From positions 310,001 through 374,000 of the forward strand of contig NZ_CP049865.1 of NCBI RefSeq assembly GCF_011393335.1: a DNA stretch of 64,000 bases, in the 5' to 3' direction. The stretch is from Propioniciclava coleopterorum (GTDB lineage: Bacteria; Actinomycetota; Actinomycetes; Propionibacteriales; Propionibacteriaceae). The position numbers and the translations under genes were made by a program. The notes beneath the pieces were generated by a model that worked only from the letters and a program-made list of their open reading frames with translations, did not search any database and had not been told where the DNA came from. Shown one piece after another: positions 36,390-44,839 of the stretch; within the stretch, counting starts at the first letter, position 1; each line of letters begins with the position of its first letter.

Positions 36390-37760
36390 CTACTCCTTTG
36401 GTGGGCGTGGCGCGGGCGGCGGGGGCTGCTTCGGCGGCGGTGACGGGTCGGTGCTCGGCGGTCGTGGTGCCGAGATTGACGGCGGTGCCGCAGGTGAGGC
36501 GGCGGGCGGTGGCGTTGTCTGCGCGGCTGCGTCGGCGGCGTGCTCGCCCTGGGTTCCCAGCGCCGTTCCGGCCTTCGGCCCGGCGGTCGCGGCACCCTTG
36601 GCGACACTCGCCCCGACCACCACCCCTGCGGCCACGGGGCCGGCCGCGGCCGCGCCGCCCCCGCCTGCGGCGGCACCTCCACCACCCGCGGCGGGTGCCG
36701 GTGCCGGGGTCTTCGGCGGTGGCGGTGTGCTACTTCCTCCACCGGAGCCTCCGCCCGCGTTCCCGCCGCCACTGCTGCTCCCGTCGAGCACCTTCTTCCG
36801 ATCGCCGCCTCCTTGCGGCTTGGTCGGGACGGGGATCGGGCGGTTGAGTGCGCTCTTGGCGTCCTGCTCGGAGCCGATCGCGTGGTACATGTCGAACCCG
36901 ACGAACGCGATGAACTTGTACGTGAGATACGGGGCGAACGCGGCCATCGCCATCAGCACGATCCCCGCGATGGGATCGCTGACCGAGGCGAGGTCGGCGT
37001 CGATCGGTGCGGAGACCTGGGTGATCGCGACGAGGAACATCACGACGAGCACGAGCTTGGAGCAGATCAGCGCGACGACGAACATCGCCCACTTCCCGAT
37101 CCACCCCCGCGAGGCGTCCCACGAGGCACCGCTGAACGCGAGCGGCGCGAACACGACCGCCACCAGCAGGAGCGCTTTCCGGACGAGGAGGGACAGCCAC
37201 ACGATCGCGGCGGCGGTGATCGCGAGGCCAGCCATGAAGATCGTGATGATGGCGCCGACACCGGGAGCGGCGATGTTGATGCCGACCAGCCCTGCGGCGA
37301 GGAGGGCGATCTTGTCGCCCATCGACTCGGTGGTCTCTCCGGCGGCTTGCACGATCCCGATGCACAGTTGATCGACGACTTCCAGCAGCAGTGCCGTGAG
37401 CGTGATGACGACAAACGATCCGAGGACGGACTTCGCCAGGCCGAGCGCGGCGCGGGTCAGGGCGGTGGGGTCGCGGCGGATCAGCCCGGTGATGAGTTGG
37501 AGGCAGAAGAAGATCAGCATCACGAAGACGGCGATGCCGAACAGCAGGTTGTAGACGGCGATGTAGCCGGGCTTGGTGACATCCACCAGCGTCGTGGTGT
37601 CGAAGACCGACCAGACCGCCTCGAACAGCCACCCGGCGGCGGCACCCATCGCCTGCGCGAGCCAGTCGAACGGGGCCGCGACCAACGACGCGGCTCCTTC
37701 GCCGACGGCATCGCACACCGAGGAGATCACGGGAACGTCGCACACGCCCATCACGAACAC
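36390..37760 (-). CDS. TrbL/VirB6-like polytopic transfer protein
   Basis: The 456-residue protein has about six to eight helices within residues 40-290 (YNLLFGIAVFVMLIFFCLQL, AIITIFMAGLAITAAAIVWL, ALLLVAVVFAPLAF and others), matching TrbL/VirB6, the inner-membrane channel component. The last 150 residues are a Gly/Ala/Pro-rich disordered tail, longer than usual. The GTG at 37760 and an ATG nine bases further in are both possible starts. It lies directly upstream of the SCO6880-like gene and downstream of the small DUF6112-like protein. Confidence 0.88.
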   Translation of the reverse strand: MFVMGVCDVPVISSVCDAVGEGAASLVAAPFDWLAQAMGAAAGWLFEAVWSVFDTTTLVDVTKPGYIAVYNLLFGIAVFVMLIFFCLQLITGLIRRDPTALTRAALGLAKSVLGSFVVITLTALLLEVVDQLCIGIVQAAGETTESMGDKIALLAAGLVGINIAAPGVGAIITIFMAGLAITAAAIVWLSLLVRKALLLVAVVFAPLAFSGASWDASRGWIGKWAMFVVALICSKLVLVVMFLVAITQVSAPIDADLASVSDPIAGIVLMAMAAFAPYLTYKFIAFVGFDMYHAIGSEQDAKSALNRPIPVPTKPQGGGDRKKVLDGSSSGGGNAGGGSGGGSSTPPPPKTPAPAPAAGGGGAAAGGGGAAAAGPVAAGVVVGASVAKGAATAGPKAGTALGTQGEHAADAAAQTTPPPAASPAAPPSISAPRPPSTDPSPPPKQPPPPAPRPPKE

Positions 37761-37785
37761 CAGCTCTCGACGACGATGGGGCGGG

Positions 37786-38106
37786 TCAGACGGACTGGCC
37801 GACGTTCCAGAAGAAGTTGATGAGCGTCACGCTCGAGCCGCAGATCACCGCAGCGCCGCAGGAGACGAGGACGCCGATCTTCCCGCGCGAGGCGAGGTGT
37901 GGGTTGGAGGAGTTCGCGCCGAAGCCCCACACGATCGCGGACACGATCAGCGCGAGCACGGACAGGATGAGGCCGATGGTCATCACCGCGCCGACGATGG
38001 TGCGCAGTTGGTTGATCCCCGGCAGGCCGTTGGTGTTGGGGTCGATGTTGATGTCCATTGGCACCAGCAGCGGCGCGGACATGACGTTGGCGAGCAGATC
38101 GAACAC
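37786..38106 (-). CDS. Small two-helix transfer protein (DUF6112-like), copy 1
   Basis: The 106-residue protein has two hydrophobic helices (IVGAVMTIGLILSVLALIVS and IGVLVSCGAAVICGSSVTLI) separated by a short polar loop, HLASRGKIG. Size and layout resemble VirB2-type pilins or their actinobacterial replacements. The GTG start is set by an AAGGAGACC site; no ATG is available. A paralogue lies at 39151-39417, on the other side of the inserted HEPN gene. Confidence 0.8.
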   Translation of the reverse strand: MFDLLANVMSAPLLVPMDINIDPNTNGLPGINQLRTIVGAVMTIGLILSVLALIVSAIVWGFGANSSNPHLASRGKIGVLVSCGAAVICGSSVTLINFFWNVGQSV

Positions 38107-38269
38107 GGTAGGTCTCCTTGGCGACGGGCGGCCCGCCCACGAACTCGCAGACGGGGTACACGCGACAGGTGCGCGCTCGTCGCCGTCCCTGTCGGTGGCC
38201 GCCCGTAGCCTTGGAGTATCTGTGCGTCGCTCGCCCGCACGGGACCGCCGGACGAGAGGTGCAAGGAAC

Positions 38270-39136
38270 ATGAGTCAGTACGGGGTGGATTACCTCCAGC
38301 GGTTGCGTGCCGCTGTTGAGAAGTTCGAGGAAGCGTTCGACGCCTGGATGAGCACTCAGGTTGAGTCGGATCACATGTCGGCGCGCGGCCTCTTTCCTAC
38401 TGTGTGGACAAAGGAAGGCCAGGACCAGAGCGAGGTTCAACGGCTCGAACTCGGTGTCGCGGAGGCTGCTGGCCTGGCGGCGAGCGCTGTGTCAGTGACC
38501 GGTGCCTACATTGGGATCGCTGGTCTCGGAGCGATCGACCCGATCTCTAACTGGTCATTTATGTCTGCGCCCAAGGCCCCCATCGCGCCTCGGGATATTC
38601 GGACTACGACCGCCAACGTCAAGGGCAGGCTCGACGCGATGATCGTCGACGCCGAGTCACGTACCGACTCTGACCTTCCGACCTTCGCTCCCGCACAGTT
38701 TCACCCCGTGGTCTGGGCTGGTGCTTCCGCCCATTGGACGACGCATCAGTACCGAGTTGCAGTTCGTGAAGCAGCCGAAGGCCTCACGGTCCACTGGAAG
38801 GAACGTCTCGGCCGGAACGATGTCGATGACACGGTCTTCTGGCAGCAGACGTTATCGTCGGGCGCTCCTGAACCGGGCAAGCCGAAGCTCACCTGGCCGG
38901 GAGGGTCGGATGACAAGACGGTGAAGAGCATGCGCGGCGGTCTTGAACCGCTCGCTAAGGCCCTCAACGCGCTGGCCACTGGTCTGAACCTCACGGTCCG
39001 CAACGTGACGACGCACACGCGCACCGAACTGTCCGAGCAGGAAGCGATGGAGCGCCTCGCGGCATACAGTTACCTCGCGCGCCTGCTCGACCAGTGCGAG
39101 ACAGCGAGCGCCGACGCGGAGGAATCAGACCGATGA
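38270..39136 (+). CDS. Ymh/TIGR02391-family HEPN-type protein, putative abortive-infection factor
   Basis: The 288-residue protein ends in a domain with the TIGR02391 (Hypoth_Ymh) pattern: FHPVVWAGASAHWTTHQYRV, VREAAEGLTVHWKERLGR, KSMRGGLEPLAKALNAL and LSEQEAMERLAAYSYLARLL. Within it, RNVTTH gives an R-X4-H motif as in HEPN ribonucleases. The N-terminal 150 residues are not recognised. HEPN proteins act as toxins or immune effectors that cut RNA. The gene has its own AAGGAA site and opposes the surrounding transfer genes, with 15 bp to the convergent stop. It sits between two tandem pilin-like paralogues, as expected for inserted cargo. Confidence 0.78.
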   Translation: MSQYGVDYLQRLRAAVEKFEEAFDAWMSTQVESDHMSARGLFPTVWTKEGQDQSEVQRLELGVAEAAGLAASAVSVTGAYIGIAGLGAIDPISNWSFMSAPKAPIAPRDIRTTTANVKGRLDAMIVDAESRTDSDLPTFAPAQFHPVVWAGASAHWTTHQYRVAVREAAEGLTVHWKERLGRNDVDDTVFWQQTLSSGAPEPGKPKLTWPGGSDDKTVKSMRGGLEPLAKALNALATGLNLTVRNVTTHTRTELSEQEAMERLAAYSYLARLLDQCETASADAEESDR

Positions 39137-39150
39137 CCGCGAAGCCGCAG

Positions 39151-39417
39151 CTACAAACTTGAACCGACTGTGAGTAGCCAGTTCATCCAGGCCACGCCGC
39201 CTCCGGCGAGGACGGCCGCGCCGACGGAGACGAGGACACCGATGCGGCCTTTGCTGGCGGTCGCGTAGTTTCCGTGGGCCGTCGCGATCGCCCAGACGAT
39301 CGCGGAGACGATGAGCATGAGGACGGCCACGATCAGGACGAACGTCAGGAGCGCGCCGACCACGGCGCGGAGGTCGCCGATGCCGCCGAGTCCGTCGAAG
39401 TCGGGGAAGACACCCAT
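39151..39417 (-). CDS. Small two-helix transfer protein (DUF6112-like), copy 2
   Basis: The 88-residue protein has helices LLTFVLIVAVLMLIVSAIVW and IGVLVSVGAAVLAGGGVAWM with the loop YATASKGRIG. It aligns along its length with copy 1 at 37786-38106 (shared LIVSAIVW and KGRIGVLVS or KIGVLVS). Two such genes in series suggest a two-subunit pilus or channel ring. It begins 7 bp after the cell-wall hydrolase gene ends. Confidence 0.8.
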   Translation of the reverse strand: MGVFPDFDGLGGIGDLRAVVGALLTFVLIVAVLMLIVSAIVWAIATAHGNYATASKGRIGVLVSVGAAVLAGGGVAWMNWLLTVGSSL

Positions 39418-39423
39418 TGCAGG

Positions 39424-41034
39424 TCACCCTGCCTTGACGGTGAGGTGGAGGTGGTCGTAGTGGCCGCCGGTGATGGAGGCGGGGTCGTGCATGCCTCCGC
39501 CGTTGTATGGCCGCCAGCCCTCGGCGTCGCGGGCGACGGACCAGATTTGGCCTTGCCAGATCAGGTACTCGACGCCGAGCACGTCGGCGTTGTCCTTCAT
39601 CCAGTTGGTGACCTTCCAGCCGGCGTCGAGTTGTGCCGGGGTGGGTCGCTGGCCGATGCGGTTGCCGAAGGTGATGTCGCAAGCCCTGCCGAGGGGATGC
39701 TCGGACTTGGTGCCGGGGCGTGGTGAGTAGCAGCCCCAGCCGGTGTCGGGGAACGCTGCGAGGGTCTGCTGGTAGAGGTGGAGCATGCGGGCGGTGATCT
39801 TGCCCGAGCTGGTGGGATCGTCGACGAGCCGGTCGGGGTCTCCATCGACGCCGGTCGGCGTGCCCGCAGTGGTGTTGTTGCAGGCGGCGGGTGATCCGCT
39901 GGTCGCTGTCGGCAGGTTCGCAGCCCCGTGCTCATTGAGCCAGGCGGCGGCGTCGATGGCTTCCCCGTTCGTGCCGCCGGGCCGGACCTCGAAGTGCAGA
40001 TGTGCGCCGGTGCTCATGCCCGAGGAGCCGACATCGCCGATGTGCTGCCCTGCGTTCACGCGGTCACCGGGACGGACGTGGATGCCGCTCTGCCACATGT
40101 GCGCGTAGGCCGTGGCGACGGTCTGGCCGTCGATGGTGTGCTCGATGACGATGAGGCCGCCGTACCCACCGGAGAACTCCGCGACGGTCACGGTGCCATC
40201 CGCGGCGGCGAGGATCGGCGTGCCGTCGGGCGCGGCGAAGTCGGTGCCGGTGTGCATCTTCCGTTCGCCCGTGATCGGGTGCACTCGCATCCCGAACGGC
40301 GAGGTCAGCACCCAGGTGCCCTCGGGCAGCGGGAACACCACCCGCGACGACAAGACCGCCGGGCCGCCCGCGCCGCTAGCGGCACCGCCGCCTGTGGTGA
40401 GGGCGGCGAGGATGCTGTCGGCGACGGGCGCGTAGTTGCGGTAGCCGTCGGGGAAGGCGGAGACCTCGACGGCTTGGGCGGCTTCGCCAGGGTCCATCTG
40501 TTGCCAGCCGGGGATGTCGAGCAGCCCGCGCGGCGAGGGGTAGTTCGGGCCGGTCGGCCCGCCGAAGAACGCCTGCGCCTGATAGTTCGGGTCCATCAAC
40601 TCGGCGACGGTGCCCCACCCGGATTGGGGGCGCATCTGGAACAGGCCGAGGGAGTCGTGGTCGCCGCCGTTGCCGTCGTTCGGGTAGTTCGCCGAGTCGG
40701 GGTAGGTGCCGGTGTTGGTGAGCATCCGCAGCGTGGACTCGGTGAGCGCGGCCATCAGCGCGATCTTGATTCCCGGCCTGCCCACGTTGGTGATGCCGTT
40801 GCCGACCGTGATGATCGTGGCCGCGTGCGTGAGCTGCTGACGATTCAGCGTGAAGGTCTCGTCGTTCGCGGTGGTCACGGTGAGCGCGTCCGGGATCGGT
40901 CCGAGGTTCACGCTCCCGGCAGGTGTGGCGCAGTACGCAGCGGCGGGGTTCATCAGCACCCCGATCCCGAGGAGCGTGGCGGCGGGGGCGAAGAACAGCA
41001 GTGCCAGCGCTGCGATGGTGGCTTTGCGGAACAC
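39424..41034 (-). CDS. Cell-wall hydrolase of the transfer system (SLT-like + M23 peptidase + C-terminal domain)
   Basis: The 536-residue protein has an N-terminal export signal/anchor (ATIAALALLFFAPAATLLGI). Residues 85-220 look like a lytic transglycosylase domain, with a Glu in AALTESTLRML and SLGLFQMRPQSGWGT. Residues 240-365 are an M23 LytM endopeptidase: HTGTDFAAPDG and AHLHFEVRPGG carry the Zn ligands. The last 130 residues, ending GGHYDHLHLTVKAG, match the C-terminal domain often added to such enzymes. It should open peptidoglycan locally for the mating channel, as VirB1 and TcpG do. Confidence 0.9.
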   Translation of the reverse strand: MFRKATIAALALLFFAPAATLLGIGVLMNPAAAYCATPAGSVNLGPIPDALTVTTANDETFTLNRQQLTHAATIITVGNGITNVGRPGIKIALMAALTESTLRMLTNTGTYPDSANYPNDGNGGDHDSLGLFQMRPQSGWGTVAELMDPNYQAQAFFGGPTGPNYPSPRGLLDIPGWQQMDPGEAAQAVEVSAFPDGYRNYAPVADSILAALTTGGGAASGAGGPAVLSSRVVFPLPEGTWVLTSPFGMRVHPITGERKMHTGTDFAAPDGTPILAAADGTVTVAEFSGGYGGLIVIEHTIDGQTVATAYAHMWQSGIHVRPGDRVNAGQHIGDVGSSGMSTGAHLHFEVRPGGTNGEAIDAAAWLNEHGAANLPTATSGSPAACNNTTAGTPTGVDGDPDRLVDDPTSSGKITARMLHLYQQTLAAFPDTGWGCYSPRPGTKSEHPLGRACDITFGNRIGQRPTPAQLDAGWKVTNWMKDNADVLGVEYLIWQGQIWSVARDAEGWRPYNGGGMHDPASITGGHYDHLHLTVKAG

Positions 41035-41046
41035 GACGCCAGCCCT

Positions 41047-41763
41047 TCAGCGCAGCGGGTTGTCGAGCTGCGAGAGCCGCAGCAGATGACAGGTCGGGTA
41101 GGTCGGGGCGCAGACGACGAACACGGTGAACGCGACCGGATGCTCGCTGGTGACCGGTTGCCCGTTCCAGACCCCGGCACGGTAGCGGGTGCCCTCGATC
41201 GTGACGGCCGTCGTTCCTGCCGCGAGCTGCCCCGGCTGGGCCTGCGCTGCCGCGTCGGCCCAGCCGTCGGGGACGTACGCGGCCTCGATGGTGAGGTGTT
41301 GGCGGGTGGCGTATTGCCGCAGCTCGATCCAGGCGTCTCGGGTCGGCAGGTAGACGGCTACGTCGGAGGCCAGCCCCGCCTGTTCGTCCCCGCTGGGGTC
41401 ACCGACCGCGAGGATCGTCGGGCTGTAGTCCAGCGGCCACAGCCCCGAGGCGGTGTCCCACGCGAACAGCGTGGACGCGACGCCGCGAGCGAAGGTCTCG
41501 GGGTCTACCGAACGCGGAACCGCTGGAACCCGTGGTGTCCGGGGCGTGCTCGGTGCCACGGTCGGCGGTGCCGTCGTGGTCGGGCCAGGCTCCGGGCCGG
41601 GATCGGTGCTGGTGCTGGTGCGGGGGCCGGTGAGGAGTCCGTAGACGCCGACACTGGCGAGGAGCAGCAGGACGATGCCGGCGGCGATGAGGGCGACGAG
41701 TCGGCGGCGGTTCCGGGGATCGGTGGGTGCAGGGCTCATGCCGAGCAGGTGCACATCCGACAC
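41047..41763 (-). CDS. Membrane-anchored transfer protein, hypothetical
   Basis: The 238-residue protein has one N-terminal helix (RLVALIAAGIVLLLLASVGV) after a short cytoplasmic part. A Thr/Pro linker follows, then a globular exterior domain of about 150 residues with ATRQHLTIEAAYVPDGWAD and HPVAFTVFVVCAPT. This bitopic layout resembles VirB8/TcpC-type scaffold proteins that link inner membrane and wall, but no clear motif proves it. It lies between the cell-wall hydrolase and the ParB-like gene. Confidence 0.7.
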   Translation of the reverse strand: MSDVHLLGMSPAPTDPRNRRRLVALIAAGIVLLLLASVGVYGLLTGPRTSTSTDPGPEPGPTTTAPPTVAPSTPRTPRVPAVPRSVDPETFARGVASTLFAWDTASGLWPLDYSPTILAVGDPSGDEQAGLASDVAVYLPTRDAWIELRQYATRQHLTIEAAYVPDGWADAAAQAQPGQLAAGTTAVTIEGTRYRAGVWNGQPVTSEHPVAFTVFVVCAPTYPTCHLLRLSQLDNPLR

Positions 41764-41775
41764 CCATGCCAGCGG

Positions 41776-42777
41776 TCAGAGCGCGCGGAGTCGTGGCCGC
41801 TCCACCGCGTCTTCGCGTGCGGCACGGAGGGCGTCGGCGAACCGGACGGTGCCGTCGGTGGTGGTGAGGAAGTTCTCGAACTGCTCGTCGGTTAACTCGG
41901 CGGCGAGTGTGTCGGCGTCGTAGTGGGTCCACCAGTTGGTGAGCTCGCCCCAGGTCTGCACGAACGCGCGAAGCGGGTAGCGGACGGGTTGGCCGTCGCC
42001 GGTGACGAGCGGCAACGGCTTGGGTGGGGTGCGCTTGCCCTTCTTGATCGACTTCGCCTGGGCCACGGCTGCTTCGGCGCGAGCGTGCATCTCTGCCTCG
42101 CGCCGCTCCCGCGCAGCGGTGTCGGCATCGCGGATCGCTTGATAGATCGGATGCACCGCGTCACCGGCCTCGATCCGACCCAACCCGGCGGCGGCCTCGG
42201 CGCGCAGAGTCTCTGGCAGAGCAGGGTTGCCAGCGATGTCTTCGAGGTAGCCGATCTTCTCCAGCGTCGTGTGCGACGCGCCACCCGGAATCATCGCCGC
42301 CGCCTGCTCCCGGGCCTTCCCAAGCGGCCCGCTCGACGGTGGTGCAAATTTTGCACCACCGTCGTTTCCTGGCTGGTTCTCGCTGCTGAACTGGGTCGCG
42401 CTCTTGCGACGGGCGGCGTCTTCGGCCATGACCTGCTTGATCTCGCGGTAGAGGCCGGCGGCTTCGAGCTGGGTGTAGGGCTTGTGGAGCATGTTGTCGT
42501 CCTGCTCGGCGAGGAGCTGCCCGAGCCGGCCGGACAGGCCGCTGCGCACCCACACGTTGACGGTGCGCCAGCCGAGCTTCTTGATCGCGGCCAGGCGTCG
42601 TGCCCCGCACACCAGTACGCCGTCGATCGTGATGGTGAGTGGTTGCAGCAATCCGTCGCGCCCGATGGATGCCGCGAGGGCGTCGATGTCGCCGAGGTCG
42701 GCGCGGTGCCGGGTGCCGACGAGGATCGACTCGACGGTGCGGTCGAGCTGGATGCTGCCGATCTGTGGCTCGGTCAC
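41776..42777 (-). CDS. ParB/Srx-like N-terminal domain protein
   Basis: The 333-residue protein has a ParB-type nuclease/CTPase-like domain over residues 10-100: VESILVGTRHRADLGDIDAL, IGRDGLLQPLTITIDG and VCGARRLAAIKKLGW, where GARR is the usual phosphate-binding motif. A helical domain follows (EQAAAMIPGGASHTTLEKIG), like the KorB/ParB DNA-binding middle. It may bind an element site for segregation, regulation or relaxosome assembly. No ParA is nearby. It overlaps the next upstream gene by 4 bp. Confidence 0.85.
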   Translation of the reverse strand: MTEPQIGSIQLDRTVESILVGTRHRADLGDIDALAASIGRDGLLQPLTITIDGVLVCGARRLAAIKKLGWRTVNVWVRSGLSGRLGQLLAEQDDNMLHKPYTQLEAAGLYREIKQVMAEDAARRKSATQFSSENQPGNDGGAKFAPPSSGPLGKAREQAAAMIPGGASHTTLEKIGYLEDIAGNPALPETLRAEAAAGLGRIEAGDAVHPIYQAIRDADTAARERREAEMHARAEAAVAQAKSIKKGKRTPPKPLPLVTGDGQPVRYPLRAFVQTWGELTNWWTHYDADTLAAELTDEQFENFLTTTDGTVRFADALRAAREDAVERPRLRAL

Positions 42778-43661
42778 GACGACTCACCGCCTCCACCACT
42801 CGGAGCGGCCAGAGCGAGCGCGAGGATCAGATCGTCGTCGCGGAGCAGTAGGTCGAGCGTTTCGCCCAGCAGCAGCCGGAGCAGGATGCCGCGACCGCTG
42901 CTGGTGGCGACGTAGGCCGGGTGCGGGTTCCCGAGCAGCGCCTTCAGCAGTGCGGCCCAGGAGCGGCGCGGGAGGTCGAGCAGTGCCCGCGCGTGCCGGT
43001 CGCGGCGCAGCGTCTCGTAGGCGGACTGGCGGGTGCCGGCTTTCGTCAACGCCCCGCAGACGTGCTCGACCGCGGCCCGTGCGGTGTCGGCGGGCCAGTC
43101 GAGCAGGCACAGCATCGCGATGGCGTCCTCGGCCGCCGATCCAGCGGACATGCACGCTTGCGCTGACCCGAGACTGTCGCGCGGTTCCGGTTCGAGGTCG
43201 CTGGGACGCAGGTCGGTGGTGTGGAACGCGGGATGATAGTCGGCCAGCGCGGTGTCGCGTTCGGAGAACCGTTCAGGATCGTGGAACGCCGAAACGTGCG
43301 CGCGACGAGCCTGGTGCACCGAGCAGAGCAGGCCTTGGGCGCGTTCCTCGTAGACGCAGGTGATCCGCACGGCGTGGGTGATGATCGCCCACGGATCGTT
43401 GGCCTCGCGGGTCGAGCGGTACTGCATCGCGTCGAACGCCGCCGTCACCGCTTCCCAGGTGTCGAGCCTGTGTTTCCTCGCGAGAGCGCGGTACTTGTCG
43501 GCGGCGAACTCCATCAGGTCGCGGGCCACCGGGTCGTGAACCCAGGCATCCTCGCCGCCCTCGGCGAGGCGATTGAGCAGGGCACGCAGGCCCTCGCCGG
43601 TGGTGAAGTCCTCAGCCCCGTCGGCCGTCTGCTCGGTGCTGGTGCTGGTTGGTCTGGTCAT
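42774..43661 (-). CDS. Hypothetical ICE protein
   Basis: The 295-residue protein is not recognised. It is helical, with HRLDTWEAVTAAFDAMQYRS, DDPWAI-like NDPWAIITHAVRITCVYEE and AERFSERDT-like FSERDTALADYHPAFH. The ATG at 43661 follows AGGAGG, so the longer upstream reading is rejected. Similar proteins occur in actinobacterial plasmids and ICEs next to ParB-like genes. Replication or regulation would fit its position but is not shown. It overlaps the ParB-like gene by 4 bp. Confidence 0.7.
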   Translation of the reverse strand: MTRPTSTSTEQTADGAEDFTTGEGLRALLNRLAEGGEDAWVHDPVARDLMEFAADKYRALARKHRLDTWEAVTAAFDAMQYRSTREANDPWAIITHAVRITCVYEERAQGLLCSVHQARRAHVSAFHDPERFSERDTALADYHPAFHTTDLRPSDLEPEPRDSLGSAQACMSAGSAAEDAIAMLCLLDWPADTARAAVEHVCGALTKAGTRQSAYETLRRDRHARALLDLPRRSWAALLKALLGNPHPAYVATSSGRGILLRLLLGETLDLLLRDDDLILALALAAPSGGGGESS

Positions 43662-43754
43662 GGTGTCGGCACCTCCTGGCAGGCAGGTGCGCACTCGCTC
43701 CCACGAGCGCGTCCTGCATGCCGATGCCGTCGCAGCCATGACCTGTCACCACCG

Positions 43755-44159
43755 TCAACTCATCGAGACCCCGGAGCGGGACACCTGCGAGGCAGGTGCG
43801 GTGCTGCACCCGAACGCCGAGATCGGCGGCAACCGCCGGGCGCGATCCCCGAGACGACGAACACCTGCACCGAGCGGGGTGCGGGTGCGGCGTGCCAGCT
43901 CGGCCTGGAAGTCGAGACCCCGCCCGGCCGCGTGCGCCGAGTGCCGGGCGATCAAGTCAGTGGGGCGCACCCACTCCACGCCTCGCCCACGAACGAGCGC
44001 GTGCCGCTTGTCGTCGCGGGCGACCGGCGCGGCCCGCACCGCCTCCGGCGTACTCATCACTTCGACCGACTCGGGGCGCTCCCGCGGCTCCTCGGGCACC
44101 AGCCGTGCGGGATCGGGCCTCGCGGAATCGTTGCGCTGGGGGTTCTCAGTGGTGTTCAT
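43755..44159 (-). CDS. Hypothetical Arg/Pro-rich ICE protein
   Basis: The 134-residue protein is rich in Arg, Ala and Pro, without membrane helices. It contains DDKRHALVRGRGVEWVRPTDL and RRTRTPLGAGVRRLGDR. The ATG overlaps the stop of the DUF2637 gene by 4 bp, which supports it. Its basic character would suit nucleic-acid binding. The C-terminal 40 residues have a composition close to random high-GC reading, so the annotation is only moderately sure. Confidence 0.5.
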   Translation of the reverse strand: MNTTENPQRNDSARPDPARLVPEEPRERPESVEVMSTPEAVRAAPVARDDKRHALVRGRGVEWVRPTDLIARHSAHAAGRGLDFQAELARRTRTPLGAGVRRLGDRARRLPPISAFGCSTAPASQVSRSGVSMS

Positions 44160-44839
44160 GGGATCGTCTCCTCCCGCTCGTCGGCGGTGTCAGTGGTGTC
44201 AGTGAGGTGCGCGACGGCGAACCAGCGGCCCACGGTCGAGGGATGCACCCCGAGTTCGCGGGCGATCCGCTTGTTCGACCAGCCCGCCTCGCGCAGCTCC
44301 CACCCCAGCGCCCGCCGATCCGCCACACCCTCATCGCGACGGTTGGCCTCCATCTCGCCAGGCGGCAGCGCAGGCATCGAATCCGCGGTGTTCGTCGAGA
44401 ACGAGTCGGCAGTGGCGGGTTCCGCATGGGGGTCGGTGGTGCGGGTGAGAATCACGGTCAGGTGCGTGATGGCCAGCAGCACGACGGGCGGCACCGCGGC
44501 GACCGAGGCCGCGAGCATCCTTGGCACGTCGGCGTCCGCGGCGACGACAGCATGAATGGCGTTCGCCGTCACCGACACGAGCGCGCCGCCTACCAGCAGC
44601 GCCCACGGATACCAGGCCGAGCGCTGCCCGGCGAGCGCGACGACGGCAACCGTGGCGACGACGATGATGCCGTCCACGATCAGCGGCCACGCCCACGCCT
44701 GCCCAGCCCCGATCCCGGAGCGAGCAGCCAGATCGGCCAACGACGTGAACGACAGCCAGAACGCCCCGGCGGCGATGAACACCGTCCCCGCGACCGCCGT
44801 CATCGCGGCCCAGCGCCGCCCTCCCGATTCACGCCTCAC
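44156..44839 (-). CDS. DUF2637 membrane protein with C-terminal helix-turn-helix, copy 1
   Basis: The 227-residue protein has four helices in the first 125 residues (FIAAGAFWLSFTSLADLAAR, PLIVDGIIVVATVAVVALAG, LLVGGALVSVTANAIHAVVA, AVPPVVLLAITHLTVIL), the SpdA-like DUF2637 layout of plasmid and ICE spread proteins. The C-terminus has LREAGWSNKRIARELGVHPS, a helix-turn-helix. A GTG overlapping the primase stop is the chosen start. The family is linked to spread of conjugative elements inside the mycelium or recipient. A closely similar copy lies at 61856-62785. Confidence 0.85.
   Translation of the reverse strand: MRRESGGRRWAAMTAVAGTVFIAAGAFWLSFTSLADLAARSGIGAGQAWAWPLIVDGIIVVATVAVVALAGQRSAWYPWALLVGGALVSVTANAIHAVVAADADVPRMLAASVAAVPPVVLLAITHLTVILTRTTDPHAEPATADSFSTNTADSMPALPPGEMEANRRDEGVADRRALGWELREAGWSNKRIARELGVHPSTVGRWFAVAHLTDTTDTADEREETIP

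Noticed and set aside
39928-41895. A 655-codon plus-strand frame across the wall-hydrolase region
   Set aside because: Antisense shadow; it spans several minus-strand genes with clear domains and overlaps.
43662-43739. A longer N-terminus for the 42774-43661 protein
   Set aside because: The added residues have no ribosome-binding site, whereas AGGAGG precedes the ATG at 43661.
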